Positions 34,118 to 46,330 of a stretch of DNA of 64,000 bases are shown here, one piece after another; position 1 is the stretch's first letter; each line of letters starts with the position of its first letter. The stretch covers positions 19,525,001 to 19,589,000 of the forward strand of contig CM067544.1 of assembly GCA_034509755.1 (NCBI GenBank). The letters run 5' to 3'. The translations under genes and the position numbers were made by a program. The stretch is from Anisodus tanguticus. Taxonomy: Eukaryota; Streptophyta; Magnoliopsida; Solanales; Solanaceae. The notes under the pieces are model-generated. The model was given only the letters and a program-made list of their open reading frames with translations, was not told the DNA's origin and made no database searches.

Positions 34118-35680
34118 CTAAAAAACTCCCCCTATCACCTGGTCGGGTGGATGGTTCCTTCTAATCCTCGATGGAGGGTCTCTTCTCACTTGATCATTCA
34201 GTTCCGTAGAAGACTCCTCCTCGATTTTGTCCCGTGTGTTCTCTCTTTGAGGTTCAGATGTTTCTTCTGATGTTGGGACAACATCTGGGACTACATCTGT
34301 TTCTTCAGTGGGTTGCTCCTCTTTAACTGCAACCACAATGTTGTTTTCTGAAGATCTACCAGATATATCCAGCAGGTCATCAAAAATAACATTGACTGAT
34401 TCTTGTATGGTCTTTGTCAGAAGATTGTATATTCGATAAGCATGGCTATTTTGAGAGTAGCCAACGAATATTCTCTTGTCACTCTTAGAGTCAAATTTGG
34501 CCAGTTTATCCCTATCATTAAGAATATAGCACACACACCCAAAGACATGAGAGTACCGCACTGTAGGTTTCTTTCCATTTAACAGTTCATAGGGTGTCAT
34601 CTTGGTCCGTGGCCTTAAATAGATTCTATTAGTTATGTGACATGCCATGTTCAAGGCTTCTGCCCAAAACCTTTTTGACAATTACTTAGAACTTAACATA
34701 ACTCTAGCCATTTCTTGTAAATTTCTGTTCTTTCTCTCAGCAACCCCATTTTGTTGTGGTGTTTTGGTGCCGAAAATTCATGGAATATGCCTTTATTTTC
34801 ACAAAATTTTGTAAAGGTTTGATTTTCAAACTCCTTTTCATGATCAGATCTAATTCTAAAAATTGAAGAACAAAACAAGTTCTTAATCCTAGAGTAAAAT
34901 GTTCTAAATATCTCAAAGGTTTGTGATTTTTCCTTTAAAAAATAGATCCAAGTGAATCTGGAAAAATCATCTACTATCACATAAGAATATCTCATCCCTC
35001 CTAGGCTATCTACCTCGATTGGACCCATAAGATCCATATACAATAATTGGAAACAATGAGACGTACCTGAATGTTGTCCGTCATGTTGGACAACATTGTG
35101 AGAGACTCGGGTCTGCTTTCCCTTCAAACAATCTTCGCATAGTGTTTTATCTTTTAGATCCAGTCTGGGAATGCCTCTAACAGCTTCAAATGAGATCAGC
35201 TTCTCCAAGGTACCGTAGTTGACATGTCCCAACTTTTGATGCCAAAGTGTCAAGTCACCTACCTTTGCGGAGTTGCACAACTCTTGTCTACCGACTAGAT
35301 AGCAATTATCTCCTGTTCGGGTTCCTGACATGACATATTTATCCGCAAAATCTGTAATCTTGCATCCAAGCTTGTTGAATTTAACCTCGAGATCATCATC
35401 ACATAGTTGGCTTATGCTAAGAAGATTAGCAACCAAACCTTCTACATGAAGACCATATTTTCAAGGCTGGTACATCCGGAACATTAAGAGTTCCTTTACC
35501 AATTATCTTACTCTTACTTCCTCCTCCAAAGGTCACGTATCCTCCATTGAATGCTTCATACTACTTCAATAGGCGTTTGGTACCTGTCATATGACGTGAG
35601 CAGCCACTATCGAAATACCAAGAACCTGTAATGTTAGTACGCAAAGCAGTTATGCACATTACATTTCAGATTCAGTTTGG
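34118..35680 (-). pseudogene. SIRE protease and integrase
   Basis: The protease motif WYFDSGCSRHMTG (about 35600-35630) has an intact D-S-G but an in-frame stop soon after. The GAG-pre-integrase domain LTLWHQKLGHVNYGTLEKL and its CEDCLKGKQTR zinc-binding part lie near 35280-35130. The integrase core has LLYMDLMGPIEV (first Asp) and IRSDHEKEFENQ (second Asp). The third catalytic region is shifted out of frame (PKHHNKMGLLRERTEIYK in place of the family PQQNGVAERKN pattern), so the catalytic Glu is lost. The rest (34681-34118) is the integrase C-terminal part and linker. Confidence 0.9.
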
Positions 35681-35684
35681 GTAC

Positions 35685-37535
35685 CTATTCCTTTTTCTTC
35701 CTTCTGTTTTCAGGCTGGTTGCTTTGAATATTGTCAGTGATGTTGGGCAACATTGCTGACGACATTATAGGCAATATTCTGAGTGCAGAGTTTTGAAGTT
35801 TGTAGCAGTAGGGCATAAGATGTTCTGACTTTTTACAGAAGCTACATACAAACTTTGATCCAATCTCAGTGATCTGAGAGTTACTCGAATTTTCTTTGAC
35901 AAATTTTATCCTCTCAGTTTGACTATGGATTCTGGAAGTATTTGGTTTGCTAGGAGATTGGTACCCAAGCCCAGCCCCCCTTGTAGGTTTATTGAAGTTC
36001 AATATTTCATCCAGTTTGGAGGTTCCCATGTTGAGCCTGTGAAAGGTGGTCTCACCTACGTTCAATCATGCACGAATCTTACCAAGCTCTAGGTCCTTCT
36101 TGGTAAGTGTCACCTCTAATCGGTTGATTGTGCCTTTCAGATTGCTATTCTCAAGAGTCACTAATTTTGCTTTTGAGTCTAGTTGCTCAGATTCAGTGAT
36201 TAAGGCTTTACAAAGACTTTGTAATTCCTTTATTACGTCGTCTTTGGAGTCAACTAGATCCAAATTTACAGCCTCAGATGAAGAATTAAATCCACTAAAA
36301 CAATTTACATCAGAATAGTCAAAGTATACATATCTCTCTAATGTTGAAGACATTCCAGATGTTGTGTCTGATGTTGTTGCAACATTGTCAACAACATCTT
36401 CATCGTCGAACAGTGAGTGTTCAAACACGGATGCCAGCATTGCCTGTGGTTCTTCTTCTTGATCTCCTTCCTCCTCTTTGTTCTCATCATCGCTAAGAGT
36501 TACCCACATGACCTTACCAATTTTTCTAAGGGTGTTTGCACACTCATTAGCGTAGTGTCCCCAACCCGAGCATGCATGACATTGCACTCCCTCGAGTTGT
36601 TTGGGATTGAAATTGGTACTGTCGGAGTTAGATTTCCTCAGTGGATTGTGATTACTTTGATTAGAAGGTGACCTATTCGGCTGTTTATTAAAGAGTGGGT
36701 TTTGATGCTGTTTGTATTTGGCTTTATTGCGATCATTGTTGATCTTTCTCACCATCGAATTGAATCGACGAGTAAGTAAGACAACATTTGCATCATTTCC
36801 CAGTTCCTCCAAGTTTTCTTCCTCGTTTTCCAATTCAGTTTCCGAGGTTTGTCCTTGTAGTGCCAAAGTTTTGTCTTTATACAGATCTCTTTGTCTCTTC
36901 ATGTTCATCTCATATGTTTGAAAGATGCTCATCAAGGCATGTAGATCCATATTAGCAAGATTATGGGCCTCTTCAATAGCACAAATCTTAGTATTAAATC
37001 TTTCAGGAAGAGATCTGAGAGCTTTATCCACAAGTTGTGTGTTGGTTAAAGGAGAACCAAGCACTTGACACTAATTAGCAATGTCAATTAACTTTTCAAA
37101 ATAGGATTTTATGTCTTCAGATTCTTCCATCCTTAAGCGTTCGTAGTGGCTCAAAATCATGCGAAGCTTTGTACATCGTACACTTGAGGTACCTTCACAA
37201 TGAGTTTGTAAGGTCTCCCAAGCGTCCTTGGCTGTAGTAAAATTCTGGATAAGTTTAAACATATAGAGATCTACACATCCAAATATCGCATTTAGGGCCT
37301 TTTTATTGAAGCTCACACTATTGATCTCTTCCGCGGTCCATTCAGATTCGGGTTTGGTAAGTACATCACCATCCTCGTCTGCTGGGTACTTGGGAATCAC
37401 ATAGCCTTCGGAAACTGATCTCCAAGCTCGAACATCAATGGATTTGATGTGAGAACGTAGTCGGATTTTTCAATAGGCATAGTTAGTTCCGTCAAGAATT
37501 GGAAGTCTACCAACATTTTGTATAGTTGAGTCCAT
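35685..37535 (-). pseudogene. SIRE gag
   Basis: Begins at an ATG at 37535 (MDSTIQNVGRLPILDGTN). Codon 22 (37470-37472) is TGA in place of a Trp expected after YAY. The capsid domain (about 37400-36700) includes AWETLQTHCEGTSSVR and LRMILSHYERLRMEESE, interrupted at about 37070. A zinc knuckle CHACSGWGHYANEC (CX2CX4HX4C, near 36550-36590) binds element RNA. The C-terminal part is acidic and then coiled-coil-like (KLVTLENSNLKGTINRLEVT), with a stop near 36063. A second Cys cluster CSFCKKSEHLMPYC follows near 35810-35850. Confidence 0.9.
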
Positions 37536-37575
37536 AGTCGTAATATTCAGAATCAAACACTTATTGTATCAAGTG

Positions 37576-37590
37576 TTGGCTCTGATACCA
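37576..37590 (-). other. Primer-binding site of the SIRE-type element
   Basis: On the minus strand TGGTATCAGAGCCAA, a full match to the initiator-Met tRNA type, two bases inside the 5' LTR. Confidence 0.92.
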
Positions 37591-37592
37591 CT

Positions 37593-38528
37593 TGTTAGGT
37601 CCGGGGCTACGGATAAGCAAGAATATATAAGAATAAAACCGTAACAGCTAGAACAATTCAAACAGTTTCTGGATGTTGCCTTCAATGTTGTGTCAACATC
37701 TGAGGCAACATTGTGATAAAACAGTTATAAACCTTTATAGAGTAAATGCAGCGGAAAAGTAAAGAGACACAAGGTTTATATTTTCAAGGATATATATTAA
37801 TATATTCCTTGATGGTCAATGACCAAAGAATTGTATAAATTATATACAATTACAAATGAATTTCTTTTTGCAAGGTTGAACAATAAATGCGAAAAACAAA
37901 TTACAAACAAAAGTGAAGTCGCAGATGACTTCAGCCCAAAGTTAAAAGATCTAAAAAGACAAATACAACATCTTCATTGCTATTGCTTGAAATATAAGCT
38001 TGATCTAGAATCTGGGCAGCAATAGTAACGTGTGACTAGATGTTGTTATACTACTTTAGGCTAAGTGTGTTGATCCAGTTTCTAAGGTGACTATGCGAGA
38101 GCTCTCTTGATAATTCTTCTCGTTTTCAATCTGGATATCGATACTCTGAAGTTCTCCTCTATTTATAGTGTGGAACTTCCCTTGAAATCCTCACTGGTTG
38201 GTTGCGAAGGCTGAGTAAAAGAAGGCTTCAGCTTGGACCGGTTCTTGCTCCTTCAAAAGCTCAACGTTCGGACTTGGTCTTCACGCTGCTTCCTCTCCAA
38301 GCTTTGACTGTTTCTTTTACCACGTTTTAAACACATCATCATTGTTAGCTTGCCTAGGTCATTTTTTACTCACAATAACACAACCTGTTTTGGCCGGAAG
38401 AATAGGCAAAATCGTTACAGGAATGTTGTCATGATTGTTGTCACAACATCGCAGGCAACATTCTTATTTTCATAAGATGTTGTTCTGAATATTTACAGAT
38501 GTTGTCACACATCCATCCAACATCAACA
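37593..38528 (-). repeat. 5' LTR of the SIRE-type element (right)
   Basis: Pairs with 28437-29360. A 68-codon open frame on the plus strand (37819-38025, also at 28663-28869 in the other LTR) differs by one residue between the LTRs. It is antisense to the element and is most simply explained by LTR identity. Confidence 0.93.
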
Positions 38529-38686
38529 GTAACCTCTAGGGATGCATATTATAAAATATTATAAACAATCAACTAATAATTCAATAATTGCAAATGCCAA
38601 AATATTAATCTCAATCAATAATAATACGAATGTGTATAAAATACATTTGTCCTAATACATATTGTCTCTAGGACATAAATATACTT
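38529..38686 (-). mobile_element. LTR-like repeat X, copy 1, right part
   Basis: Continues the match to the other X copy (58502-58650) after the SIRE insertion: GTAACCTCTAGGGATGCATA and the CAACTAATAATTCAATAATT segment are shared. Similarity ends near ATATACTTT. A local duplication, AAATATTATAAAC, is private to this copy. Confidence 0.7.
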
Positions 38687-38868
38687 TAAATTTGGCCTTT
38701 AATCTCTATGGATCTCTCAAACCACACATTTTTGAAATCTTCTTCCATGGAAAATCTAAGAAAACAGTTCGATGATCGTCTGCTCCAATTTTCACTTTTC
38801 TTTTAGCAATTATTTTCTTAGCAAATTTGGATCGTAATTTCTCAATTTGAGGGCGAGTTTGTTGAAAC

Positions 38869-39066
38869 TTACCTGACAAGTGTAAACTTACATTCTTCAG
38901 CTATGACGCTGTAATAGTCGTTAACATTAAAGATGATTGCTGACATTCTGTTATGAGTGGAATAGCCAAATTTCGAAGGAATTCCTTCTTCAGTTGGAGT
39001 CACCATGGTCGTAGCTTTGTTATTCTCCGGTAGACACACAGTTTCCAGTGCAGTCGGTGTCCCCAT
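38869..39066 (-). pseudogene. Possible orphan first exon, minus strand, function unknown
   Basis: An ATG at 39066 opens a frame MGTPTALETVCLPENN, through SKFGYSTHNRMSAIIF, to ECKFTLVR. The frame reaches a near-consensus splice donor (minus strand CTTGTCAG-GTAAGT, around 38872-38885). It would be a first exon of roughly 61-62 codons, head to head with the LIN-like gene 0.8 kb away. No partner exon was found before repeat X starts at 38686, so the rest may have been displaced or lost. The product is not recognised. It may be chance, since the frame is short, but codon content and the donor favour an exon. Confidence 0.4.
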
Positions 39067-39883
39067 CGGGAGGGGCGTGTGTCCCCGTCTCGAGAGAATT
39101 GGGGAATTTACTTACCGTTGTTTAATAACGGTCATAAACGTAGGGTGAGCTTTTTGAAATAAATATTACTACTAGAGTAAAATATATAAAAAAATACAGT
39201 TACATATGACAAGTAATTAACATAACTTACCAAGGTATAGTTGAATTAGATTTCTTTAATTTATCATATTATTATTAGTGTTAGTAAAATACTATCTCGC
39301 ATGTTTATAAACTTATCCTATCGGGTATTTAATTGTTAACTTACTAAATATAAAAAGAGATAATCATTATGAGAGGAAGTAATACATTATTATTAATGTA
39401 AGAAAATAATTTTTATACAAGAAAAGGTACATGATTCCTTGTTTAGAAATAAAAACTCATTCCTAATATGTAAGGAATCATTAGAGAGAAAAAACTACTT
39501 CTCGTCATTTTTTATTTTGTTCAAATGGAAAGTATTTATGCTACTTATATTTCTCACACATCCTTTGCCCCACTCCCCCGCCTCCTTAAAAATGAAAACA
39601 ACATGCCAAATTATCTCAATTTGAATAGTTCAAGATCAAAATGGCCCCTTTTCCTTTAACAATATTGAAGTATGTATGGGTCAAAAACTCGAGCCGGCAA
39701 GACGGCAAAACATGTTTCTTTCACTTGACTTTGAACAAGAATGTCTACTTATTGTAATATTTGTCATACTACAAAGTAAAATAGCCGTCCCTGCATGTAG
39801 TTTTCGCGCCAGCTTAGCAAAGTCAAAGACTGACATTTCCATTATCTTCAATTTCAATCCCCCGACTGATGTTGTTGCGACCA
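39067..39883. other. AT-rich region upstream of the LIN-like gene
   Basis: No gene seen. It separates the possible minus-strand exon from the LIN-like start and would hold promoters for one or both. No single regulatory element can be supported. Confidence 0.35.
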
Positions 39884-42800
39884 ATGGCTACCTTAGACAA
39901 CATCCTCCGCCACACCACCGTGTTCTTGTCGGAAACTCTTCTTCAGTCTGACCTCCGTCACCGTCTTTTCTCAGTCTTTTCTCAATCCGCTGATCAAATG
40001 CCCCTCAATCTTGCTGTTGAAACTACAGAAAATGCAGCGTTCAGTACTTCTTTCTCTCTCAGACTAGCTGAAAAGATCCTTCTTTCTTTCTCTGAAAACA
40101 CATTCTCTTCCTTTTTGTTATCTCTCGTTTATACTCTTCAGTGCAGACCTGTAGATGCTGCTCTTAGTCTTCTTGATGTGTTTCACACTGATCCTTCCAT
40201 TGCAAGACTGGAAATTGCACCTCTTGTTTTTCAAGACTTGTTTCTCATTCCCATTATTCAGTGGTACAATCACAAAAGGTCAAGAATTATTTCTTGTAGT
40301 ATATCATTGAACTCGGGTTCTCGTGGTGATGATGATGAGTCAGTGCAGGCGATTTCAGCAGCTACCAAGTCGTTGTCAGCTATGAGCGGAGAGCAAGCTT
40401 CCGAGTTGAAAGATTTGGACAGAGAGTATGAAGAAATTCTTGATGAGAATTGTGGGGTTTTTGCTGGATATTTCAAGGAGGTTTTGCGAGCCAAAAGTGG
40501 GGACAGGTTTATTGATCTGCCATCCGTAATTGTACAAAGGAATGAAAAGAGTGACTATTTTGTGTTTAGCAAAGATGAGGAGATGATCAATGAAGAATTT
40601 GGATTGAAAAATGGACGGTATAATGTAATGCTTTACTGTTATTTAGAATGCTACCTTAATTTCTTCATCTTATGATAATCTTTTGCTGCATAGATTTTGA
40701 ATTCAGAGAAACTTTACTAACTCTAATATTTCTCCAAATTTATTTTCTTCTGATAGTGGAGTATCTCGTCTCTAGGATTTCTAGGTCAAATTACCACATA
40801 TAGTTTTTTAATTCAGGATTTAGGCATTGTGATTTTTGAGTTGACAGAGTGAGTCCTAAATGTATAGCTAACTCTCTCAAAAAATGTTTTTGGGACACAT
40901 AGGGTTCGACTCCGAAGTGTTCTACCGAACCTGCGAACCCATTGTTGGTTCCGCTACTAACTTGTAGAGTGTATCAATTTCTCACTGAGCAAATGGCTAT
41001 GAAATTTTCTTCGCCTATTAATTAATTTACACCAATTTGTTCTTTGTCTGTATTGCACTAACATTTAGTCGATTTATATATTACATTAAAATAACAGTCC
41101 GTTCTGTCTGCACCTCCTTGGTCGTTTTGCATGATTATTCAATTTTGACTCTGTCCATCCAGAAAAATGAACCAAAATTGAAATTTTGTTGTTCAATATG
41201 GTAGCACAATCTCAAAACGCTTAAAAGTCAATATCCGACCTGCTAGATCAAAGACTTCTGTTACCTAGTGTTTGCCGTCTGCAGTTTTTATGTTCTATTG
41301 CCAAAGAACTCTGTAATATATGCCTCTCAAAATCTGAATTTTCTGAACAAATTAGAAATATTATACTACTCCCTCTGTCCTAATTTACATGACATCATTT
41401 GACTTGGTACGAAATTTAAGAAAGAAAGAAATACTTTTGAAATGAATAGTCCATAACAAGTCTTATATAAATGTATGACTATAAATTATCTTATAAAGTT
41501 AAAATGTTTCTAAATATATAAAGATGACGTTATTTTTGGGACAGACCAAAAAAGAAATTGTCTCACATAAATTGGGATAAGGGAGTATTATTTTTTGACT
41601 CATTATTCTTGCATACTTCCGTGCAGCCAATATGGACTGATTCTGCAGAAGAAGACAAGTCATTCAAATTCAATAGGAGTAGCAAAAATTTGTCCAAGTT
41701 TCCCTCATTTTATCCTGAGAGAGTTTCCCTGAAAGTTCTTACAAGCCAAAGATCATCAATAAAATCAAAGCTTTTGGACACTTCCAATTTTGATTCAGAA
41801 CATGAGTCTTGTTCAAGTGATGATTCCAATGATCCTTATTCCACAGAATCTGAAGCCGGAAATGAGGTAACTGATAATAACAATGAATGAGAATAGCCTG
41901 CAGACTGATACACCTATAGAGACTGTTCTAGTTATTAAAGTGATCCTTGTCATGTATTTTAGGATATGAACAAAAGAATGGCATTGCTCAACACAAGGCA
42001 GAGGAAATACCTAAACGAAAAACAGCCTATTTTGGGAGAATCAAGCTGGTAGGTATAAAGAAAGCACTTGCTAGAATTCTACATATTTTGGACATAATAT
42101 TTATGACTTTATTGCTATATCAGTCATCCAGATCCTTTGATGGAAGACTATGATAATATGCAATCCAGTGGAAAGAATACACCTCCAAAGGATTTTGTAT
42201 GTCCCATAACTACACTTGTACTTGAAGATCCAGTGACTCTTGAGACTGGTCAGACATATGAAAGAAAGGCAATTCAAGAATGGATGGAGAGGGGAAACGC
42301 CACTTGCCCAATAACACGGCAGAAGCTACATAGTACTCAACTACCAAAAACAAATTATGTGCTCAAGTGCCTCTTTGCAAGATGGCAGGAAAAGGACCAA
42401 AATTCAGCTCCTGTTCAAGCTAAACTGAATAGGTGTGAGCCTTGAATATCAACCAGTGAAGAGACTAGCTCCTCGTACTAGTTTAGGAAGCCTAGGTTCT
42501 TTAGATGGAACCATCAGAGAGCTTCGCCGTGCAATAACCAACCTCTGTACATCAGAGATTTTGAGGGAATCTGAAATGGCAGTGCTCCAAATTGAGAAGT
42601 TCTGTAGAGAAGGTCAGATGGTTGATATTCAGACGATGCTCTCAAAACCTCCAGTAGTCAATGGTTTTGTAGAGATCCTTTCCAATTCTGTTGAACCCCA
42701 TGTTTTGATAGCAACAGTATTTCTGCTCTTTGAACTGGGCTCAAGAGATAATGGTGTCATCCAAAAACTGACCAGAGTTGACACTGACGTAGAATGCATT

Positions 42801-44587
42801 GTTGCTCTTTTCCAGAAGGGGTTACTGGAAGCTGTTGTACTGATCTATCTATTGATGCCATTCATTGGAAATCTTGAGGAAATGCAATTGTTTGATTCTC
42901 TTCTAAAAGTTCTCATCAGTAAGGAGGAAGACTTGGTTAGCATGTTTATGAAGCCCAAACCAGCTTTAGTGCTTCTTCTAGGACATGTTCTTAGAAACAC
43001 AAAGGACGAAAGAGCTTCCAAAATTGTCAAGAGGGTGACTTCGGCAAAAGTAGTTGAGGCTATTTTACGCAGCTTGGAAGCTGAATTAGTTGAAGAATGA
43101 TTATCAGCTGTGCTTATATTGTTGAGATGCATGCAACTGGATGGATGATGCAGGAATATAATAGCAGATAAAGCTGAATTAACTCACCTGTTAGAGAGCT
43201 TTATTGAGTCGAATGATGCAGATAGGTTTGAGATTATCTAATTCCTATATGAACTGGTCAAGTTAAACAGGTATATAACTCTTAACTATGTGAAATTCCA
43301 TATTTGTAACTTGTTCAAATATTTTACTCACTGTATTATTTCTGCAGAAGGACATTTAATGAGCAAGTGTTGCACATTATTAAGAATGAAGGTACCTATA
43401 GCTCAATGCACAGCCTCCCCATATACCTACAGACTGCTCAACCTCATCAGTGTCCTGTTGTGGCTGGCCTACTTCTTCAACTTGATCTGCTTGTACGAGC
43501 CTTCGTTTATCTCTATATCAGCTTCAACCTTAGCTCACTGTGTTTTCTCTATCTGGACATGAACAATCACATTTCATGTGAAATAACATGTGTTGTCTTG
43601 AACTGCAGGCAGAACCAAGGAAAATGAGCATCTACAGAGAGGAAGCTGTAGATGTCCAAATTATGTGTCTAGATATTCAGATTATCCTGACTCTCAAATA
43701 GCTGCTGCTGAAACACTTTTAGCGCTACAAGGAACGTTTTCCTCTTCTGGTAAACCTCTTATCAGGGAGTATCTACTTAAACGTGCAGGACTTGACCGGA
43801 CAGATAGTAATGTCGCGCAAAATGATATTGGATATACATCTAATAGTCCATAAAAAACGGTCAGCTTCATTCCTATAAATGATGCAGTAGCGTTCCTAAA
43901 TCATGATACCAGAACGCAAAATACTAAATTTCAATCCTCTTCTGTTCTGTAAAAAACCTTCATAGGAAGAAGAGCAAGCTGCTGAGGACTGGGAGAGGAA
44001 AATGGCATTTTCTCTGCTCAGCTATGAATTTGGATTACTATTTGAGGCTTTAGCAGAGGGCCTGAAGAGTAAATCAGCAGATTTGTTTTCTGCATGTTTT
44101 GTGTCTGCTACTTGGGTGGTGTACAGGCTGACCATACTTCCAGACACTGGAATTAGAGGAGCAGCAAGAGTATGCTTGCTCAAGCAGTTTGTATCAATAT
44201 TCAAGTCTTCAAGGGACACAGAGAATAAAGCACTTTTCTTGCTTGCACTGAGGAACTTTATGCGTGAGCCTGGTATTTCGAACATTCAATAGTATGGTTT
44301 CTTTCTGGTATATATGAGCAGTAATCAGTGAAATTGATATGAAATTATTTGTCTATACATGATGTATTTTTGACATGTTACTATGGTTTAGTTGGTCATG
44401 GTTTTATATCTAAAAATAATGTTGGTCATTGAAGATTATTCTCATTTGGCATATGGTGAATTTCAGAAGGACTTCATGATCTAACAAACCATGTGAAGGA
44501 TATACTTAAAGGCTTGAGAGAACTAAAGAAATCATCCACCATTGCTGTTGAAATTTTAAACCTTTTTTCAGGAGAGAATCTACTGCT
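39884..44587 (+). pseudogene. LIN: LIN/CERBERUS-like U-box E3 ligase, 5' half, decayed
   Basis: LIN (Medicago) and CERBERUS (Lotus) are U-box/ARM/WD40 ubiquitin ligases needed for rhizobial infection; CERBERUS also acts in arbuscular mycorrhiza. Exons read here: 39884-40624, 41627-41866, 41963-42048, 42124-43270, 43348-43492, 43609-about 43850, 43966-44272 and 44467-44587. Start at 39884 (MATLDNILRHTT) has a better context than the ATG at 39869. The U-box (about residues 376-450) reads DFVCPITTLVLEDPVTLETG, then QTYERKAIQEWMERGNATCP. An ARM-like helical region follows, with RELRRAITNLCTSEIL and VVAGLLLQLDLL. Lesions: stops at 42443, 43098, 43146 and 43239; frameshifts at about 42446-42490 and 43660-43675. 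Several orthologue-like segments continue past each stop, so this is decay, not a wrong model. Confidence 0.88.
41369..41585. mobile_element. Stowaway MITE in intron 1 of the LIN-like gene
   Basis: A 217-bp element with CTCCCTCTGTCCTAATTTA at the left and TAAATTGGGATAAGGGAG at the right, inverted repeats of the Stowaway type, with TA on both sides (41367-41368, 41586-41587). Non-coding and AT-rich. Confidence 0.85.
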
Positions 44588-44622
44588 GTAAGTTTCTAGT
44601 ATGTCCCTACATTAGTTATCAC

Positions 44623-44834
44623 TGTTAGAATATATGAAAATATATTTGGTGATCTCTTGTATTAATTAGGTGTATAGTTAGTTTCCATAATTATCGCCTA
44701 GAATCACTATTGTATCTTTTGTATTAGTTAGGTGTATAATTAGTTTCCGTAATTGAAGCCTAGAATCACTATTGTATCTTTTGTATATAAGCTAATGAAG
44801 CTAATGAAAATAATCAAGGAATTATCCTCTTTCA
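44623..44834 (+). repeat. 5' LTR of copia C
   Basis: TGTTAGAATATATG to CTCTTTCA. It contains an internal 62-bp direct duplication (44659-44720 and 44721-44782, GTATTA..TATCTTTT), also present in the 3' LTR, plus a private 9-base GCTAATGAA duplication. Confidence 0.9.
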
Positions 44835-44872
44835 TGGTATCAGTTAGCTTAGGGAAAATCTTCCTTTCTTCT

Positions 44873-45021
44873 TGTAACACCCCGTACTTTCGGGCGATAG
44901 TTTGAACATCTAGATGTATGCAAGTAGATCCGAGCCTTGGAGAATTTTTGGTCATATTCACGTATGCAAACAAAGAGCTTAGTATATGAAGTGCGTTAAA
45001 GTGATTATTAATTAAGGAAAT
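44873..45021 (+). mobile_element. Start of gypsy LTR A (truncated)
   Basis: Begins TGTAACACCCCGTACTTTCG, aligning with the start of LTR B at 48680. It runs 149 bp and is then interrupted by an inverted LTR. The remainder of A probably resumes to the right of that insertion. Confidence 0.7.
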
Positions 45022-46330
45022 TGTCACGATCCAAACCGGAGGGCCGCGACGGGCACCCGGATACCACCCGCCAGGTACCGCCAATCACACTATCCAAAAC
45101 CGAATCATACTAACACACGAACTAAGCCGGAAAAAGGACTATATAAAATCAGATAACCAACTTATATATATATATATAAACATACCCATACCAAGGCCAA
45201 CGAGGCCGTACATGACTATCACCCACAGGATACCTGCCTACAAGCCTCTAAAGAATACATGACATCACAAGGACGGGACAAGACCCCGCCATACCCATAT
45301 GCGTATGCAAAAATACTGTACAACGACCAGATTGCAACTCTGAAACAAATAGAGTGCTCCAATATCAGTTGAACCAGTAACCTACTAGCGTGAACCGTCA
45401 CCCTCTTTAACTGAACCCGCGGGCATGAAACGCATCGTCCCTAGAAAAAATGGACGTCAATACGACTGATGTACTGAGTATGTCAGACATGAATAATAGC
45501 ACAACAAGGACATACCAATAATTGAAACAGAAACAGCCGACCAACAGTAAATGCCTCTGAGGGCCCTAATACATATGCCTAAATGTTATGCACAATGCAA
45601 TATGCATATATATCAGCCTCTTTGGCCATCTTCCTTACCATAATAGCCTATGTGGGTGTCATACCATATAATGGTTAATGAATGTATGCATGATGCAAAT
45701 GCGGTATACTAATGGCCACACATGCATCCTCCCATAACCACCTCTGTGGGCATCAGGTTATATCGTATTAGCCACACAGGCATTCATATCGTCTTAGCCA
45801 CACAGGCATTCATATCGTCTTAGCCACACAGGCATCCATTTTGATCACACAGGCTCGATATGTGGCCTCTTAGGGCTCTTTTGTGATAGTCTGTACCAGC
45901 TGCAGGTGGTGTGCGTATATAACGCCTTTCCCTTTCCCCATATCCCCTATATATATATATATAATATTTACCATATAGTAGTGTGCATAGCACAAGTGGT
46001 CCAGGATAATATATGAATGCAATGCAAATGAATATGCATGAATAACAATAAAACATTTCCTGAATTTATTAGCTGACAATAATATCCTTGCCCCTTTGGC
46101 TAACACTGTGAATATCAACACATTTTTCCATATGCCTCAATAAGGACTTAGGAACATATTTAGACATGTTTTTAGCATAGAAATCAATAACATGAATATT
46201 CTTAACTACTAGGACTAGAATAAATTATGGAGCAATATCCCAGTTATATTTCGTTACATGGAATATGCCAAAAGAAAGAAATAATTTATTTTAACATACC
46301 TCGATTCGTGAAGGAAACCTAAACCAAAAT
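45022..46330 (-). mobile_element. Inverted gypsy LTR C (minus strand)
   Basis: Reverse-complement similarity to LTR A at 47424-48553. Shared landmarks include the end (minus strand GGATCGTGACA), CGTTATATACGCACACCACC, CTGACATACTC-like and the AGGTATGTTA segment near 46298. It lies head to head with A. The outer edge is beyond 46330 and unclear, perhaps near 46,800. Confidence 0.72.
45761..45838. repeat. 26-bp tandem repeat, three units
   Basis: Three units TATCGTCTTAGCCACACAGG plus CATTCA, at 45761, 45787 and 45813, with one or two differences. It lies within LTR C. Further GCCACA-type motifs flank it. Confidence 0.88.

Larger units (their letters stand above)
28437..38528 (-). mobile_element. 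SIRE-type Ty1/copia retrotransposon with a third ORF
   Basis: A 10.1-kb minus-strand element with 924-bp and 936-bp LTRs, target duplication GTAAC (28432-28436 and 38529-38533), Met-tRNA primer site, purine tract, and gag, protease, integrase, RT and RNase H followed by an additional ORF before the 3' LTR. Large size, long LTRs and an extra ORF after pol are the traits of the SIRE/Maximus lineage. Its insertion splits repeat X, and the intact X copy at 57.1 kb shows the pre-insertion site. The LTRs are near-identical, so insertion was recent, but TGA and other stops have accumulated. A GATGTTG/CAACATC dyad recurs throughout (see findings). Confidence 0.95.

Noticed and set aside
42435..43100. 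A separate 221-codon gene after the U-box
   Set aside because: It starts at GTG with no ATG. Its sequence continues the ARM-like part of LIN after a stop and frameshift, so it is part of the same pseudogene.
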